Of a stretch of 64,000 nt of DNA, positions 42,444 to 51,078 are shown in pieces (the first letter of the stretch is position 1; every line of letters begins with the position of its first letter). The DNA comes from Ruminococcus_C callidus (lineage in GTDB: Bacteria; Bacillota; Clostridia; Oscillospirales; Ruminococcaceae), in the NCBI RefSeq assembly GCF_049562855.1, contig NZ_CP186925.1, positions 434,001 to 498,000 on the forward strand, in the 5' to 3' direction. A program made the position numbers and the translations under genes. The notes beneath the pieces are model-generated. The model saw only the letters and a program-made list of their open reading frames with translations, was not told the DNA's origin and made no database searches.

Positions 42444-43573
42444 AAGTATTATTAGCAGGAGGCGGCACTGGCGGTCATATCAATCCAGCACTTGCCATTG
42501 CCTCGATCATCAAAAAACATGACCCGTCCGCAGAGTTCCTGTTTGTGGGAACGCCCAACGGCATGGAGGCACGTCTGGTGCCGGCGGCGGGGTATCCGAT
42601 GGAAACCATGCATGTGGCAGGCTTTCAGCGGAAGCTGACGCTGAAAAATATTCGCCGGAACTGTAAGGCGGTGTACTATCTGGCAACTTCGCAGCACCGT
42701 GCCAAGCAGATCCTGAAGCAGTTCCAGCCGGACATTGCCATTGGCACCGGCGGCTATGTGGCAGGGCCGATCCTCCACGCCGCAGCCCGCATGGGGATTC
42801 CCTGTGCCATTCACGAGCAGAACGCATTCCCCGGTGTCACCAACAAGATGCTGGCAAAGGAAGTAGACCACGTGATGCTGACTGTGGAAAAGGCGTTGGA
42901 ATTCTTCCACCTGAACTGTCCGTATACCGTCACCGGTCTGCCGGTGCGTGGCGGCATTTCCGGCATGGACAGAGCCGCAGCACGGAAGCAGCTGGGCTTT
43001 GATGACGGCATGTGCATTCTCTCGTTCGGCGGCAGTCTGGGAGCAGGCTGCATCAACGAAGCGATGGCAAAGGTGATTCCGTGGCACGTGCAGAAGGGGC
43101 TGTCGATCAACCACATTCACGGCTACGGCGGCATGGGAAAGGAAACCTTCCCCAAGGCAATGGCTGCGGCAGGCATTCCGCTGAAAGGCGACCGTCTGCG
43201 AATCACGGAATACATCAATGACATGGACGTTTGTCTGGCGGCGGCAGATCTGGTCATCTGCCGTTCCGGTGCGTCCACGCTGGCGGAACTGGAGGCTGCC
43301 GGACGGGGTTCCATTCTGATCCCGTCCCCCATCGTCACCGGCAATCACCAGCTGCACAACGCCAACGTGCTGGGCGATGCCGGTGCGGCTGTGGTCATTG
43401 AACAGAAAGACGCTTCGCCGGAACGCATCATTGCAGAAGTGGAACAGCTCTATGCCGATCGGGAACGCCTGACGGAAATGGGGCACAAGGCGAAGTCGCT
43501 GGAAATTGCAGACACGGACAACCGTATCTGGAACGTGGTCGCCCAGCTGTATCAGAAAGCAAAATCCAAATAA
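42440..43573 (+). CDS. murG: UDP-GlcNAc:lipid I N-acetylglucosaminyltransferase
   Basis: Peripheral membrane glycosyltransferase forming lipid II. GTG start at 42440 overlapping the ftsW stop, with GGGAGG upstream. 377 residues in two Rossmann domains: GGGTGGHINPALAIA at 8-22, HEQNAFPGVTNKML near 123, FGGSLGA near 195 and the UDP-binding CRSGASTLAELEAAG near 273. Typical length and context. Confidence 0.97.
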   Translation: MKVLLAGGGTGGHINPALAIASIIKKHDPSAEFLFVGTPNGMEARLVPAAGYPMETMHVAGFQRKLTLKNIRRNCKAVYYLATSQHRAKQILKQFQPDIAIGTGGYVAGPILHAAARMGIPCAIHEQNAFPGVTNKMLAKEVDHVMLTVEKALEFFHLNCPYTVTGLPVRGGISGMDRAAARKQLGFDDGMCILSFGGSLGAGCINEAMAKVIPWHVQKGLSINHIHGYGGMGKETFPKAMAAAGIPLKGDRLRITEYINDMDVCLAAADLVICRSGASTLAELEAAGRGSILIPSPIVTGNHQLHNANVLGDAGAAVVIEQKDASPERIIAEVEQLYADRERLTEMGHKAKSLEIADTDNRIWNVVAQLYQKAKSK

Positions 43574-43668
43574 GACCGCGGGAAATACTGTAGAAAGCCC
43601 ACCTGCCTGCACATTTCACCAATTCTGTCGAAACTGCATACACTGAAAATAAAAAGAGGTGATGCAGT

Positions 43669-44988
43669 TTGCAAAAACTGGTGATTGAGGGCGGCAAACC
43701 GCTGGAGGGAGAAATTTTTCTCCATGGGGCAAAAAACAGTGCCCTGCCCATTCTGGCGGGAACGCTGCTCTGTGACGGCGAAACGGTTCTGGAAAATTGT
43801 CCCCGCCTGACAGATGTGTTTGCGGCATGCCGGATCCTGACACACCTGGGCTGCCGGTGTACCGTGCAGGAACATACCGTGACAGTACAGGTGCGGGACT
43901 TGTGTGCGGATACGATCCCCGAAGTGCTGATGCAGGAGATGCGGTCTTCGATCATTTTTCTGGGGGCTGTGCTGGGACGCTCCGGCAGCTGTCATCTTTC
44001 CTATCCCGGCGGCTGTGAGTTGGGTCCCCGTCCCATTGATATGCACTTAGATGCTCTGCGGCAAATGGGTGCACATTTTTCTGTACATGGGGGACAGCTG
44101 GACTGCACCGCACCGGAGGGACTGCACGGAGCAGGCATACACCTGCCGTTCCCCTCGGTGGGAGCTACGGAAAATGTCATGCTGGCGGCGGTGCTGGCAG
44201 AGGGCAGAACGGTGCTGCACAATGCGGCAAGAGAACCGGAGATCTGCGATCTGGCGGCATTTCTGCGGGGCTGCGGGGCAGACATCTCCGGCGACGGCGA
44301 AAGCACCATTGTGATCTCCGGTGTCCGGAAGCTGCGGGGCAGCCGTCACACGATCATGCCCGACCGCATTGCCGGCGTGACCTATCTGGGGGCGGCGGCA
44401 ATTACCGGCGGGACGCTGTGCCTGCGTGGTGTCAGCACCCAGCCCATGGAGAATATGCTCCCTGTGCTGGAACAGACCGGCTGTCGGGTATTTCCGGAGC
44501 CGGATCGGCTGCACCTGCTGGCACCGCGGCGGCTGCGGGCGGTGCCGTTTCTCCGTACCATGCCTCACCCCGGTTTTCCCACCGATGCACAGGCGATCTT
44601 CATGGCAATGCTGAGTCTGGCGGACGGTGTCAGCGTGCTGGAAGAAAACATCTTCGAGAACCGCTATCGTCATGTGGACGCTCTCGTGAAAATGGGGGCG
44701 AAAATTCGCGTGTCCGGCAGAATTGCCGTAGTCACCGGTGTGCGTTCTCTTAGCGGTGCTTCCGTTGCCGCCACCGATCTGCGGGGCGGAGCCGCCATGG
44801 TGCTGGCGGGGCTGGGAGCACAGGGGAAAACAGAGGTGCGGCAGATCGCACACATTGACCGCGGATATGAGGCAATCGAGCAGGCATTGCAGGGCGTTGG
44901 GGCAAAAATTTCCCGCGTGGAAACTGCCCCTGTATCGGAATCCGCCGGCAGAACAGACACCAAAACGTGTCGGATAGGGAAACACTGA
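43669..44988 (+). CDS. murA: UDP-GlcNAc 1-carboxyvinyltransferase
   Basis: First committed step of peptidoglycan synthesis: transfers enolpyruvate from PEP to UDP-GlcNAc. TTG start at 43669 with AGAGGTGA upstream. 439 residues. GAKNSALPIL near 20 is the substrate loop and Cys116 in PGGCELGPRP is the residue attacked by fosfomycin, so the protein is predicted sensitive. The C-terminal residues after CRI and the stop codon come from an inserted family B MITE: without it the frame would read RIEKK and stop a few bases later. Confidence 0.96.
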   Translation: MQKLVIEGGKPLEGEIFLHGAKNSALPILAGTLLCDGETVLENCPRLTDVFAACRILTHLGCRCTVQEHTVTVQVRDLCADTIPEVLMQEMRSSIIFLGAVLGRSGSCHLSYPGGCELGPRPIDMHLDALRQMGAHFSVHGGQLDCTAPEGLHGAGIHLPFPSVGATENVMLAAVLAEGRTVLHNAAREPEICDLAAFLRGCGADISGDGESTIVISGVRKLRGSRHTIMPDRIAGVTYLGAAAITGGTLCLRGVSTQPMENMLPVLEQTGCRVFPEPDRLHLLAPRRLRAVPFLRTMPHPGFPTDAQAIFMAMLSLADGVSVLEENIFENRYRHVDALVKMGAKIRVSGRIAVVTGVRSLSGASVAATDLRGGAAMVLAGLGAQGKTEVRQIAHIDRGYEAIEQALQGVGAKISRVETAPVSESAGRTDTKTCRIGKH

Positions 44989-45059
44989 ATAAAGCTTTGC
45001 ACGCAATCTGCTTGCAGATTGCGTGCAAAGCCGTCAGGCGGGCTTTATGCAGTGTTTCC
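44978..45059 (+). mobile_element. MITE family B, miniature form (82 bp)
   Basis: Ends GGAAACACTGAATAAAGC and GC(A)TAAAGCC-type right end GCAGTGTTTCC, with the perfect duplication ATAG at 44974-44977 and 45060-45063. The middle contains a 38-bp near-perfect palindrome built on GCACGCAATCTGC. It lies inside the end of murA and before ftsQ. Confidence 0.9.
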
Positions 45060-45086
45060 ATAGAAAAGAAGTGAGGAGCAGAAGTC

Positions 45087-46013
45087 ATGCAGGACGTGGA
45101 AAAAACAGAGATCCAGAGCCAGACCAGTTCGAAACGCCGCCGCCGCCGGAATCGGTTCCGACCGCTGTACGGGCTGCTGGTGGCAATTCTGGTGATTGGT
45201 GTGGGTGTGTCGCTGTCGATGACAGTGTTCTTTAATATTGAGCAGATCGTCGTTGCCGGAGATGCCGACCAGCCGTATCAAAAAAACGACGTGGTAAAGG
45301 CTTCCGGTGTACATACCGGTGACAATATGATGCGGCTGAACCGCGAAACGGTCAAGGAAAACATTCTGAGCCGGCTGATCTTTGTGGACAGCGTTTCGAT
45401 CCAGAAGGACTTCCCCGACCGGCTGGTCATCACCATTGAACCCAGCAAGGCGGCGTTTAATGTGACGGATTCCAGCGGTACGCTGCAAGTCAGTGCCGCC
45501 GGAAAAATTCTGGTCAGCGGTCCGGACAGTGATCCGTCCCTGCCGACGATCACCGGCTTCGAAGCTTCCGTGCGGGAGCCGGGGAAAACGCTGACATCGC
45601 GGGACAGCCAGAAGGACAAGATCTTTCAGTCCCTGTCCGAACGGATCGCCAAGGGGCTGGATTGTCCGGTGACTTCCATCGACCTCGCAGATAAATACAA
45701 CATCAACCTGATCTTTGACGGCAGAGTGTCCTTTCAGTTGGGAAACTGGAGCGATATGGACTATAAGATCACGCTGGCGGAAACTGTGCTGGGGCAGCTG
45801 TCCCCCGACAAGGTGGGCTATCTCTCTATGGTGGGCGACCACCAGTGTTCTTATCGGGACAAGGAGGCGGTGGAACAGCAGACCACGGCACCGCTGCAAA
45901 CCACTGCAACGGACGAATACGGAAATCCTGTGACGGAAACCGACGAATACGGCAATCTCGTTACCACAGAAACCCAGACAGAAACCACAACAACAGCGGC
46001 AGGCTGGCAGTAA
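45087..46013 (+). CDS. ftsQ: Cell division protein FtsQ/DivIB
   Basis: Bitopic division protein of the FtsQ-FtsL-DivIC complex. 308 residues: basic cytosolic tail with KRRRRRNRFR (about 17-26), transmembrane helix at about 30-50, a POTRA domain (INI-type start FFNIEQIVVAGDAD, about 50-125) and the beta domain, then a Glu/Thr-rich tail with a DEYGN repeat. GAGGAGCAG precedes the ATG. MITE B sits between it and murA. Confidence 0.93.
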   Translation: MQDVEKTEIQSQTSSKRRRRRNRFRPLYGLLVAILVIGVGVSLSMTVFFNIEQIVVAGDADQPYQKNDVVKASGVHTGDNMMRLNRETVKENILSRLIFVDSVSIQKDFPDRLVITIEPSKAAFNVTDSSGTLQVSAAGKILVSGPDSDPSLPTITGFEASVREPGKTLTSRDSQKDKIFQSLSERIAKGLDCPVTSIDLADKYNINLIFDGRVSFQLGNWSDMDYKITLAETVLGQLSPDKVGYLSMVGDHQCSYRDKEAVEQQTTAPLQTTATDEYGNPVTETDEYGNLVTTETQTETTTTAAGWQ

Positions 46014-46117
46014 CGAAAATGTTCTTGCAGAATCTGTATGAAATTGTGAAATTCAGGCGGATTTTCCCTTAAAATCTTGTGGGAAAGGGAAAAACCCGAT
46101 TTATTTCAAAAAAAAGC

Positions 46118-46146
46118 TTGCAATGCTTTCGGAAATGTGTTAAAAT
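46118..46146 (+). promoter_or_regulatory. ftsZ promoter
   Basis: TTGCAA at 46118-46123 and TAAAAT at 46141-46146 with a 17-bp spacer. It allows ftsZ expression independent of the cluster promoter. Confidence 0.75.
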
Positions 46147-46247
46147 AATAAGTGTATTTCTAAAGAAGGTATCCGTATGTGCGGAAGACGGACGATGCGG
46201 AAAATATACAGCGTACCACAGAAGTTCTTGTAGGAGGAAATGTTGAG

Positions 46248-47438
46248 ATGACTGATTTTATCTATGAAGATGCGTTTGATCCCGATGTAAATATCAAGGT
46301 GATCGGTGTCGGCGGCGGCGGCGGCAACGCCCTGAACTGCATGGCATCTTCTGATGTGCATGACATCGAGTATATTGCAGTCAATACTGACGCAAAAGCA
46401 TTGAATAATTCCAAGGCAACCACCAAGATCCAGATCGGTTCGAAACTCACCAGAGGCCGCGGTGCCGGCAACAAGCCGGAAGTCGGACAGAAAAGTGCAG
46501 AGGAAAACAAAGACGAGATCGAAGCAGCTCTGAAAGGTGCTGACATGGTATTCATCACTGCCGGCATGGGCGGCGGTACCGGTACCGGTGCGGCTCCGGT
46601 CGTTGCACGTCTGGCACAGGAAGCCGGCATTCTGACTGTCGCAGTTGTCACAAAGCCGTTTGCGTTTGAACGGGAACAGAAGATGTTACAGGCAGAAAGA
46701 GGTATCGCAGAACTGCGGAAGTATGTGGATTCCCTGATCGTGATCCCGAACGAAAAGCTGCTGGAAGGTTTGGACAAGCCCCTGACCATGCGGGAATCCT
46801 TCGCACTGGCAGATGACGTGCTGAAGACTGGTGTCAAGAGCATTTCCGATCTGATCGTAGAAGAAGGCTACATCAATCTGGACTTCGCAGACGTTTCCAC
46901 CATTATGAAGGGTGCCGGCTATGCCCACATGGCAATCGGTCACGGCTCCGGCAAGGACAAGGCAAAGGAAGCTGCCAACGCTGTTATCGCAAGTCCGCTG
47001 CTGGAAACTTCGATTGCCGGTGCAAAGCGTCTGTTGATCAACATCGCAATGAGCGAGGACATTATGTCTACCGACGTAGATGTTGCCACCAAGATGATTA
47101 CCGACAAGGCAGCAGAAGATGTGGAATTCATTTTCGGTACGGCATTCAAGGAAGACATGCAGGACGAAATGGTGATTACTGTAATTGCGGCTGGTTTCGA
47201 TATGGTAGATCCGGACGCTCCGGAAGAGGAAGAAGCACCGGAGGAAGAAGCTGCTCCGGCAGAAGAACCGATTCCGGTAGATAACCCGCTGGTAGATGAC
47301 GTTAAAGTCAGCGGCAGCACACCGAATCCGGCACCGGCACAGCCGGCAGCTGCTCCGAAGCAGGAAGCACCGCAGCAGCAGTCCAAGCCGGTAGATGACG
47401 ACCTGATGGCAATCTTCAACATTCTGGATCGCCGCTAA
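46248..47438 (+). CDS. ftsZ: Cell division GTPase FtsZ
   Basis: Tubulin-like protein that forms the Z-ring. The ATG at 46248 follows AGGAGG; earlier in-frame codons are not family-like. 396 residues. IGVGGGGGNALN near 17 and GGGTGTG at 108-114 bind GTP; the T7 loop NLDFADV lies near 208. After residue about 320 comes a Glu/Pro/Ala-rich linker and the conserved C-terminal peptide DDLMAIFNILDRR. ftsA, its usual partner upstream, is missing from the window. Confidence 0.98.
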   Translation: MTDFIYEDAFDPDVNIKVIGVGGGGGNALNCMASSDVHDIEYIAVNTDAKALNNSKATTKIQIGSKLTRGRGAGNKPEVGQKSAEENKDEIEAALKGADMVFITAGMGGGTGTGAAPVVARLAQEAGILTVAVVTKPFAFEREQKMLQAERGIAELRKYVDSLIVIPNEKLLEGLDKPLTMRESFALADDVLKTGVKSISDLIVEEGYINLDFADVSTIMKGAGYAHMAIGHGSGKDKAKEAANAVIASPLLETSIAGAKRLLINIAMSEDIMSTDVDVATKMITDKAAEDVEFIFGTAFKEDMQDEMVITVIAAGFDMVDPDAPEEEEAPEEEAAPAEEPIPVDNPLVDDVKVSGSTPNPAPAQPAAAPKQEAPQQQSKPVDDDLMAIFNILDRR

Positions 47439-47460
47439 GCACAACTGGATACGATTTACA

Positions 47461-47495
47461 AAATCCCCGCTGTGGAAAAGCAGCGGGGATTTTTT
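47461..47495 (+). terminator. ftsZ terminator
   Basis: AAATCCCCGCTG pairs with CAGCGGGGATTT, followed by TTTT. Confidence 0.93.
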
Positions 47496-47503
47496 GGCTT
47501 TGT

Positions 47504-47541
47504 CAAAAACGCCCCGAAAAGCAGTGACCTTTCGGGGCGTT
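47504..47541 (-). terminator. Terminator of rnr on the minus strand
   Basis: AACGCCCCGAAA pairs with TTTCGGGGCGTT and continues as TTTTTG on the minus strand. MITE A (47551-47722) now lies between it and the rnr stop codon. Confidence 0.85.
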
Positions 47542-47550
47542 GATTGTAAG

Positions 47551-47722
47551 GGCAATACCGCACAAGGATTGTGCGACAGATGCGTCGTCAAATTTTTCGT
47601 CAGATGAAACAAAAAGCGGAGTGAATACTGGATGTATTCACGAGCATTTTTGTGAAATATGACGGGAAATTTGCAAGCAGGTGGCGTGCAAAGTCGCCAG
47701 ACGCTCTTTGTGCGGTATTGCC
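47551..47722 (+). mobile_element. MITE family A, short form (172 bp)
   Basis: Ends GGCAATACCGCACAAGGA and TCTTTGTGCGGTATTGCC. Flanks TAAG and TGAG differ at one base, consistent with a mutated duplication. Confidence 0.92.
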
Positions 47723-47740
47723 TGAGATTGAAAATTGCCT

Positions 47741-49903
47741 TTACTTGGCGGCGGCTTCCTGTCCTTCTTCTACAAGGGCGAAGTCTACGTTGCCGCTGTT
47801 GACATCGATTTTCGTGCACTGTACCCGCACGGTGTCGCCCAGACGGTAACATGCACTGCCCTGTTCTTCCTTGAAAGCAATGCTGTCGTCGTTGATCCAG
47901 TCGCTTTCCGGCAGGGTGGAAACGTGTACCAGACCTTCTACGGTGTTGGGCAGAGCCACGTAGAAGCCGAAGTCGGTCACGCCGGCAATGATGCCGTCGA
48001 AAATTTCGCCCAGATGCTGCTGCATGTACTCTGCCTTGTAGCAGTCGTCGGCGTTGCGTTCAATGGTAATGGCACGTACTTCGGTGTCGCTGGAACGCAT
48101 GGAAGCTTCGATCACGAAAGCATCGTACTTTTCGTGCATCGCTTCGGCGTTGGGGTTCTCGCAGTAGTTGCTGAGGATCCGGTGAATTGCCAGATCGGGA
48201 TAGCGGCGGATCGGGGAAGTGAAGTGGGCATAGTCTTTCAGTGCCAGACCGAAGTGTCCGATCGCTTCCGGAGCATAGGCTGCCTTTGCCATGGAACGCA
48301 GCACCATGACATTCAGAACCGGATACAGTTCAGTACCCCGTGCGTTGTCCAGAATCTCTGCCAGATGACGGGGCTTGATGTCGGTGAATACCGGCACTTC
48401 GACACCCAGCCGCAGCAGGACCTGTTCCAGACGCTCGATCTTTTCCGGAGAGGGCTTGTCGTGCACACGATAGACAAAGGGCAGGTTCTTTTCCCGTGCC
48501 ATTTTTGCGGCAGCTTCGTTTGCCAGCAGCATCATTTCCTCGACGATGCACTCGCTCTTGCCCCGTTCCCGTGCCACAACGTCCACGCAGACACCCTCGT
48601 CATTGATGACCAGTGCACCCTCTGCGGTTTCCAGTTCCGGAGCACCGCGGCGTTTCCGTTCCCGCAGGCGAATGTCGCACAGTTCGTCCATCAGCGGGAT
48701 CATGTGCTGAACAGCCTTGTACTTTTCCAGCAGCTCTGGAGAAGCCGTGCCGGCGAGGATCTCGTTGACCTCGCTGTAAACGCCCTTGACAGCGGAACGG
48801 ATCACGGTCTTCCGGAACTCGTACTTGACGATCTCGCCGTTTTCGTCCAAGTCCATCAGGGCGGAGAATGCCAGACGGTCTTCGCAGGGGTTCAGGGAGC
48901 AGATGCCGTTGGACAGGCTGGTGGGCAGCATGGGAATAACGCGGTTTGCATAGTAGATGCTGGTGCCGCGATCCAGTGCTTCGTTGTCCAGCGGGGTGTG
49001 CGGGCGGACGTAGTGGGAAACGTCTGCGATGTGCACGCCCAGACGGTAGCCGGTTTCGGTCTTTTCCAGAGAAACGGCATCGTCCAGGTCCTTGGACTTG
49101 GCACTGTCAATGGTGAAGATCGGGGTTTCCCGCAGGTCCAGACGCTTTGCGTATTCCTCCTGCGGAATGGGAGCATTTGCCAGCTGGTCGGCTTCGGCAA
49201 CGACTTCTTCCGGAAAGTCCACGTTGACACCGCGAACGGCAACCATTGCTTCGGCACAGACGCTTGCACGGGTGCAGACACCAAAGCTGAACACGATCTT
49301 GACCTTGTGCTCGGCGTGCCGCTGACCGCGGTAAACCACTTCTGCCAGCACCTTTTCGCCCTCGTGATAGATCACGCTGTCCTTTCGCTGGATCTGAATG
49401 GGAGTCTTGGACATGGAGTCCGCACGGAACATCAGCTTGCCGTTGTCCTCAATGATAACGCCGGTCATCTTGCTGTCTGCTTCCTCCAGAATCGCCAGCA
49501 CTTCGCCTTCAGGCTTGCCGCTGCGGGAGGGAATGTTGCCGATGAGGACGCGATCCCTGGTCATGGCACCCTGTAAGAACTTGCCGGGGATAAACACGTC
49601 CTGAGCCCCTTCTTCTTCGGGACGGGCAAAGCCGAATGTGCGGCTCAGCCGGACGATCGTTGCCGGATAGTAGCCCATGTTTGCGGAGGAAACATAGCCG
49701 CGGCGGCGTTCACAGATCGCACCCTCTTTGCAGAGTTCCTGCACCGCCTTGCGGAAATTGGCAGCCCCGCCGCGGTTGGTGCGGCACTTGGTAGCCAGAT
49801 CGCGGTCGCTGACCGGTGTGCGGCCGCTTTTCTTCAGGATCGTCATGATCTTCTTGCGGTAGCTGTCGATCGTTTCAGCCCCGCCCAGTTGGGTATTAGC
49901 CAT
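47741..49903 (-). CDS. rnr: Ribonuclease R
   Basis: Processive 3'-to-5' exoribonuclease able to degrade structured RNA. 720 residues: N-terminal helix-turn-helix-like region (about 10-75), two cold-shock domains (to about 225), the RNB catalytic domain with Asp266, Asp272, Asp274 and Asp275 in DSAKSKDLDD, and a C-terminal S1 domain (about 630-712) ending in an acidic, Lys-poor tail. The long basic tail of E. coli RNase R is missing. It lies after secG, as in many Firmicutes (secG-rnr), though smpB is not next. Confidence 0.97.
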   Translation of the reverse strand: MANTQLGGAETIDSYRKKIMTILKKSGRTPVSDRDLATKCRTNRGGAANFRKAVQELCKEGAICERRRGYVSSANMGYYPATIVRLSRTFGFARPEEEGAQDVFIPGKFLQGAMTRDRVLIGNIPSRSGKPEGEVLAILEEADSKMTGVIIEDNGKLMFRADSMSKTPIQIQRKDSVIYHEGEKVLAEVVYRGQRHAEHKVKIVFSFGVCTRASVCAEAMVAVRGVNVDFPEEVVAEADQLANAPIPQEEYAKRLDLRETPIFTIDSAKSKDLDDAVSLEKTETGYRLGVHIADVSHYVRPHTPLDNEALDRGTSIYYANRVIPMLPTSLSNGICSLNPCEDRLAFSALMDLDENGEIVKYEFRKTVIRSAVKGVYSEVNEILAGTASPELLEKYKAVQHMIPLMDELCDIRLRERKRRGAPELETAEGALVINDEGVCVDVVARERGKSECIVEEMMLLANEAAAKMAREKNLPFVYRVHDKPSPEKIERLEQVLLRLGVEVPVFTDIKPRHLAEILDNARGTELYPVLNVMVLRSMAKAAYAPEAIGHFGLALKDYAHFTSPIRRYPDLAIHRILSNYCENPNAEAMHEKYDAFVIEASMRSSDTEVRAITIERNADDCYKAEYMQQHLGEIFDGIIAGVTDFGFYVALPNTVEGLVHVSTLPESDWINDDSIAFKEEQGSACYRLGDTVRVQCTKIDVNSGNVDFALVEEGQEAAAK

Positions 49904-50048
49904 AAAATAAAAATCCTTTCACTTCTGCCGCCCTGTGCGGCTTTCTCATTGCTGTTGTTTTTCTGACGATATTGCCGAATGTGCAGAAAGAAGATGTGCA
50001 GTCAGAAAAAAGTCCTGTACTTGTGCTGTTCCGGACGGAAAACACATA

Positions 50049-50094
50049 AGAGCCTGTTCCGCCTAGATAACCTAGAATCGAAACAGGCTCCTGA
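50049..50094. repeat. Element C-like inverted repeat after secG
   Basis: AGAGCCTGTTCCG and CGAAACAGGCTC are inverted around CCTAGATAACCTAG. The arms equal the ends of nested element C, so this may be an internally deleted copy. It could also end secG transcription. Confidence 0.5.
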
Positions 50095-50114
50095 AGCACA
50101 GGACGATCTGCCGT

Positions 50115-50372
50115 TTACTTGGTCAGCAGCGGCATTACAATATCCATAAACAGAATCAAAACAAAGAAAACGACTGAGCAGATGAATGTGATCTTCTTCA
50201 GACGTGCTTCCTTTGTGCGTCCGCGGTTTTTGTCATAGAACGAATCGTTGCTTGCACCAGTCAGTGCAGCAGTGGCGTTCTGCGGCTTCTGCTCCTGCAT
50301 CATGCAGATAATGATCAGAACAACGCTGATCAGCAGTACCACAGCACCAACAATGATTTCCAGTACGCTCAT
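50115..50372 (-). CDS. secG: Preprotein translocase subunit SecG
   Basis: Small non-essential subunit of the SecYEG channel. 85 residues from the ATG at 50372 (GGAGGGAC upstream). Two membrane helices (about 5-24 and 62-82) flank the conserved loop GASNDSFYDKNRGRTKEARLK (residues about 39-58). It has its own promoter and precedes rnr, the usual neighbour. Confidence 0.95.
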   Translation of the reverse strand: MSVLEIIVGAVVLLISVVLIIICMMQEQKPQNATAALTGASNDSFYDKNRGRTKEARLKKITFICSVVFFVLILFMDIVMPLLTK

Positions 50373-50480
50373 GGGAAAGTCCCTCCTCCCGTCTAGTTTC
50401 GAGTACACAAAGCGGCAGCATAACAGCGGCGGCTTCGTGCTGAACGATGCAGAAACCTGCAAACATTCATTATCTTTTAC

Positions 50481-50509
50481 ATTATACCACATTCCCGAAA
50501 AAAAAGCAA
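50481..50509 (-). promoter_or_regulatory. secG promoter
   Basis: On the minus strand TTGCTT (50504-50509) and TATAAT (50481-50486) with a 17-bp spacer. Confidence 0.75.
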
Positions 50510-50553
50510 GCCCTTTTCAGAAAAAAATCCCACATGTCAAGAAAAATAAAATT

Positions 50554-50692
50554 GCCTCCCTTGAAAAGGGAGGAGGACCGTCGATAGGCGGTGGAGGGGT
50601 TCTTTGTGGAATCTTTTGCTTCATGTATCAGGTTTTACAGAAGTACCCCTCAGTCACCTGCGGTGACAGCTCCCCTAGAGGGGAGCCTGTTT
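50554..50692. repeat. Class D dispersed repeat, full copy
   Basis: GCCTCCCTTGAAAAGGGAGG, then GGCGGTGGAGGGG at the left and CCCCTCAGTCACC, then CCCCTAGAGGGGAGCC at the right. It fills the gap between secG and yabP. Confidence 0.75.
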
Positions 50693-50720
50693 TGAAAAGG
50701 GCACCTGAATATCGCCGCAA

Positions 50721-50749
50721 GCATGTTTTCACTCCTCGCCGCATACACT
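50721..50749 (+). promoter_or_regulatory. Possible sigma-E promoter of yabP
   Basis: GCATGTT at 50721-50727 and CATACACT at 50742-50749, 14 bp apart, resemble the mother-cell sigma-E consensus (ATATT, then CATACANT). yabP is sigma-E-dependent in B. subtilis. Confidence 0.55.
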
Positions 50750-50787
50750 GAAACGAATGCAAGACCATGTGACAGGAGGAAATTGAT

Positions 50788-51078
50788 ATGACCAAAAAAG
50801 AACAACTGCCTGCACCCACCGGACACCACAACCTCATTCTGGAAGATCGTGCCAAGCTGACGCTGACGGGTGTGACTGATGTGGACTGCTTTGATGAACG
50901 CATGATTAATCTATTCACGGGGCTGGGGGAGCTGACCATTAAAGGGCGGAATCTCCACATCAATGATGTCAGCGTGGAAACCGGCGACATGACCATTACC
51001 GGCGACATCTGGCTGCTGCAATACGGGGAAAAGGATCGCCGCGGTCCGCTGTCCCTGCTGGGAAAGCTGTTCCGATGA
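50788..51078 (+). CDS. yabP: Sporulation protein YabP
   Basis: 96-residue member of the YabP/YqfC family needed for sporulation. The all-beta core is clear: HHNLILEDRAKLTLTGVTDVDCFDERMINLFTGLGELTIKG (in pieces, residues about 13-53), then LHINDVSVETGDMTITGDI. ACAGGAGG precedes the ATG. It overlaps yabQ by 4 nt, as in B. subtilis. A sigma-E-like promoter lies upstream. Confidence 0.95.
   Translation: MTKKEQLPAPTGHHNLILEDRAKLTLTGVTDVDCFDERMINLFTGLGELTIKGRNLHINDVSVETGDMTITGDIWLLQYGEKDRRGPLSLLGKLFR

Noticed and set aside
43637..43644. Sigma-E-like CATACACT before murA
   Set aside because: The -10-like octamer is present but no matching -35 element lies 13-16 bp upstream, unlike the yabP site.
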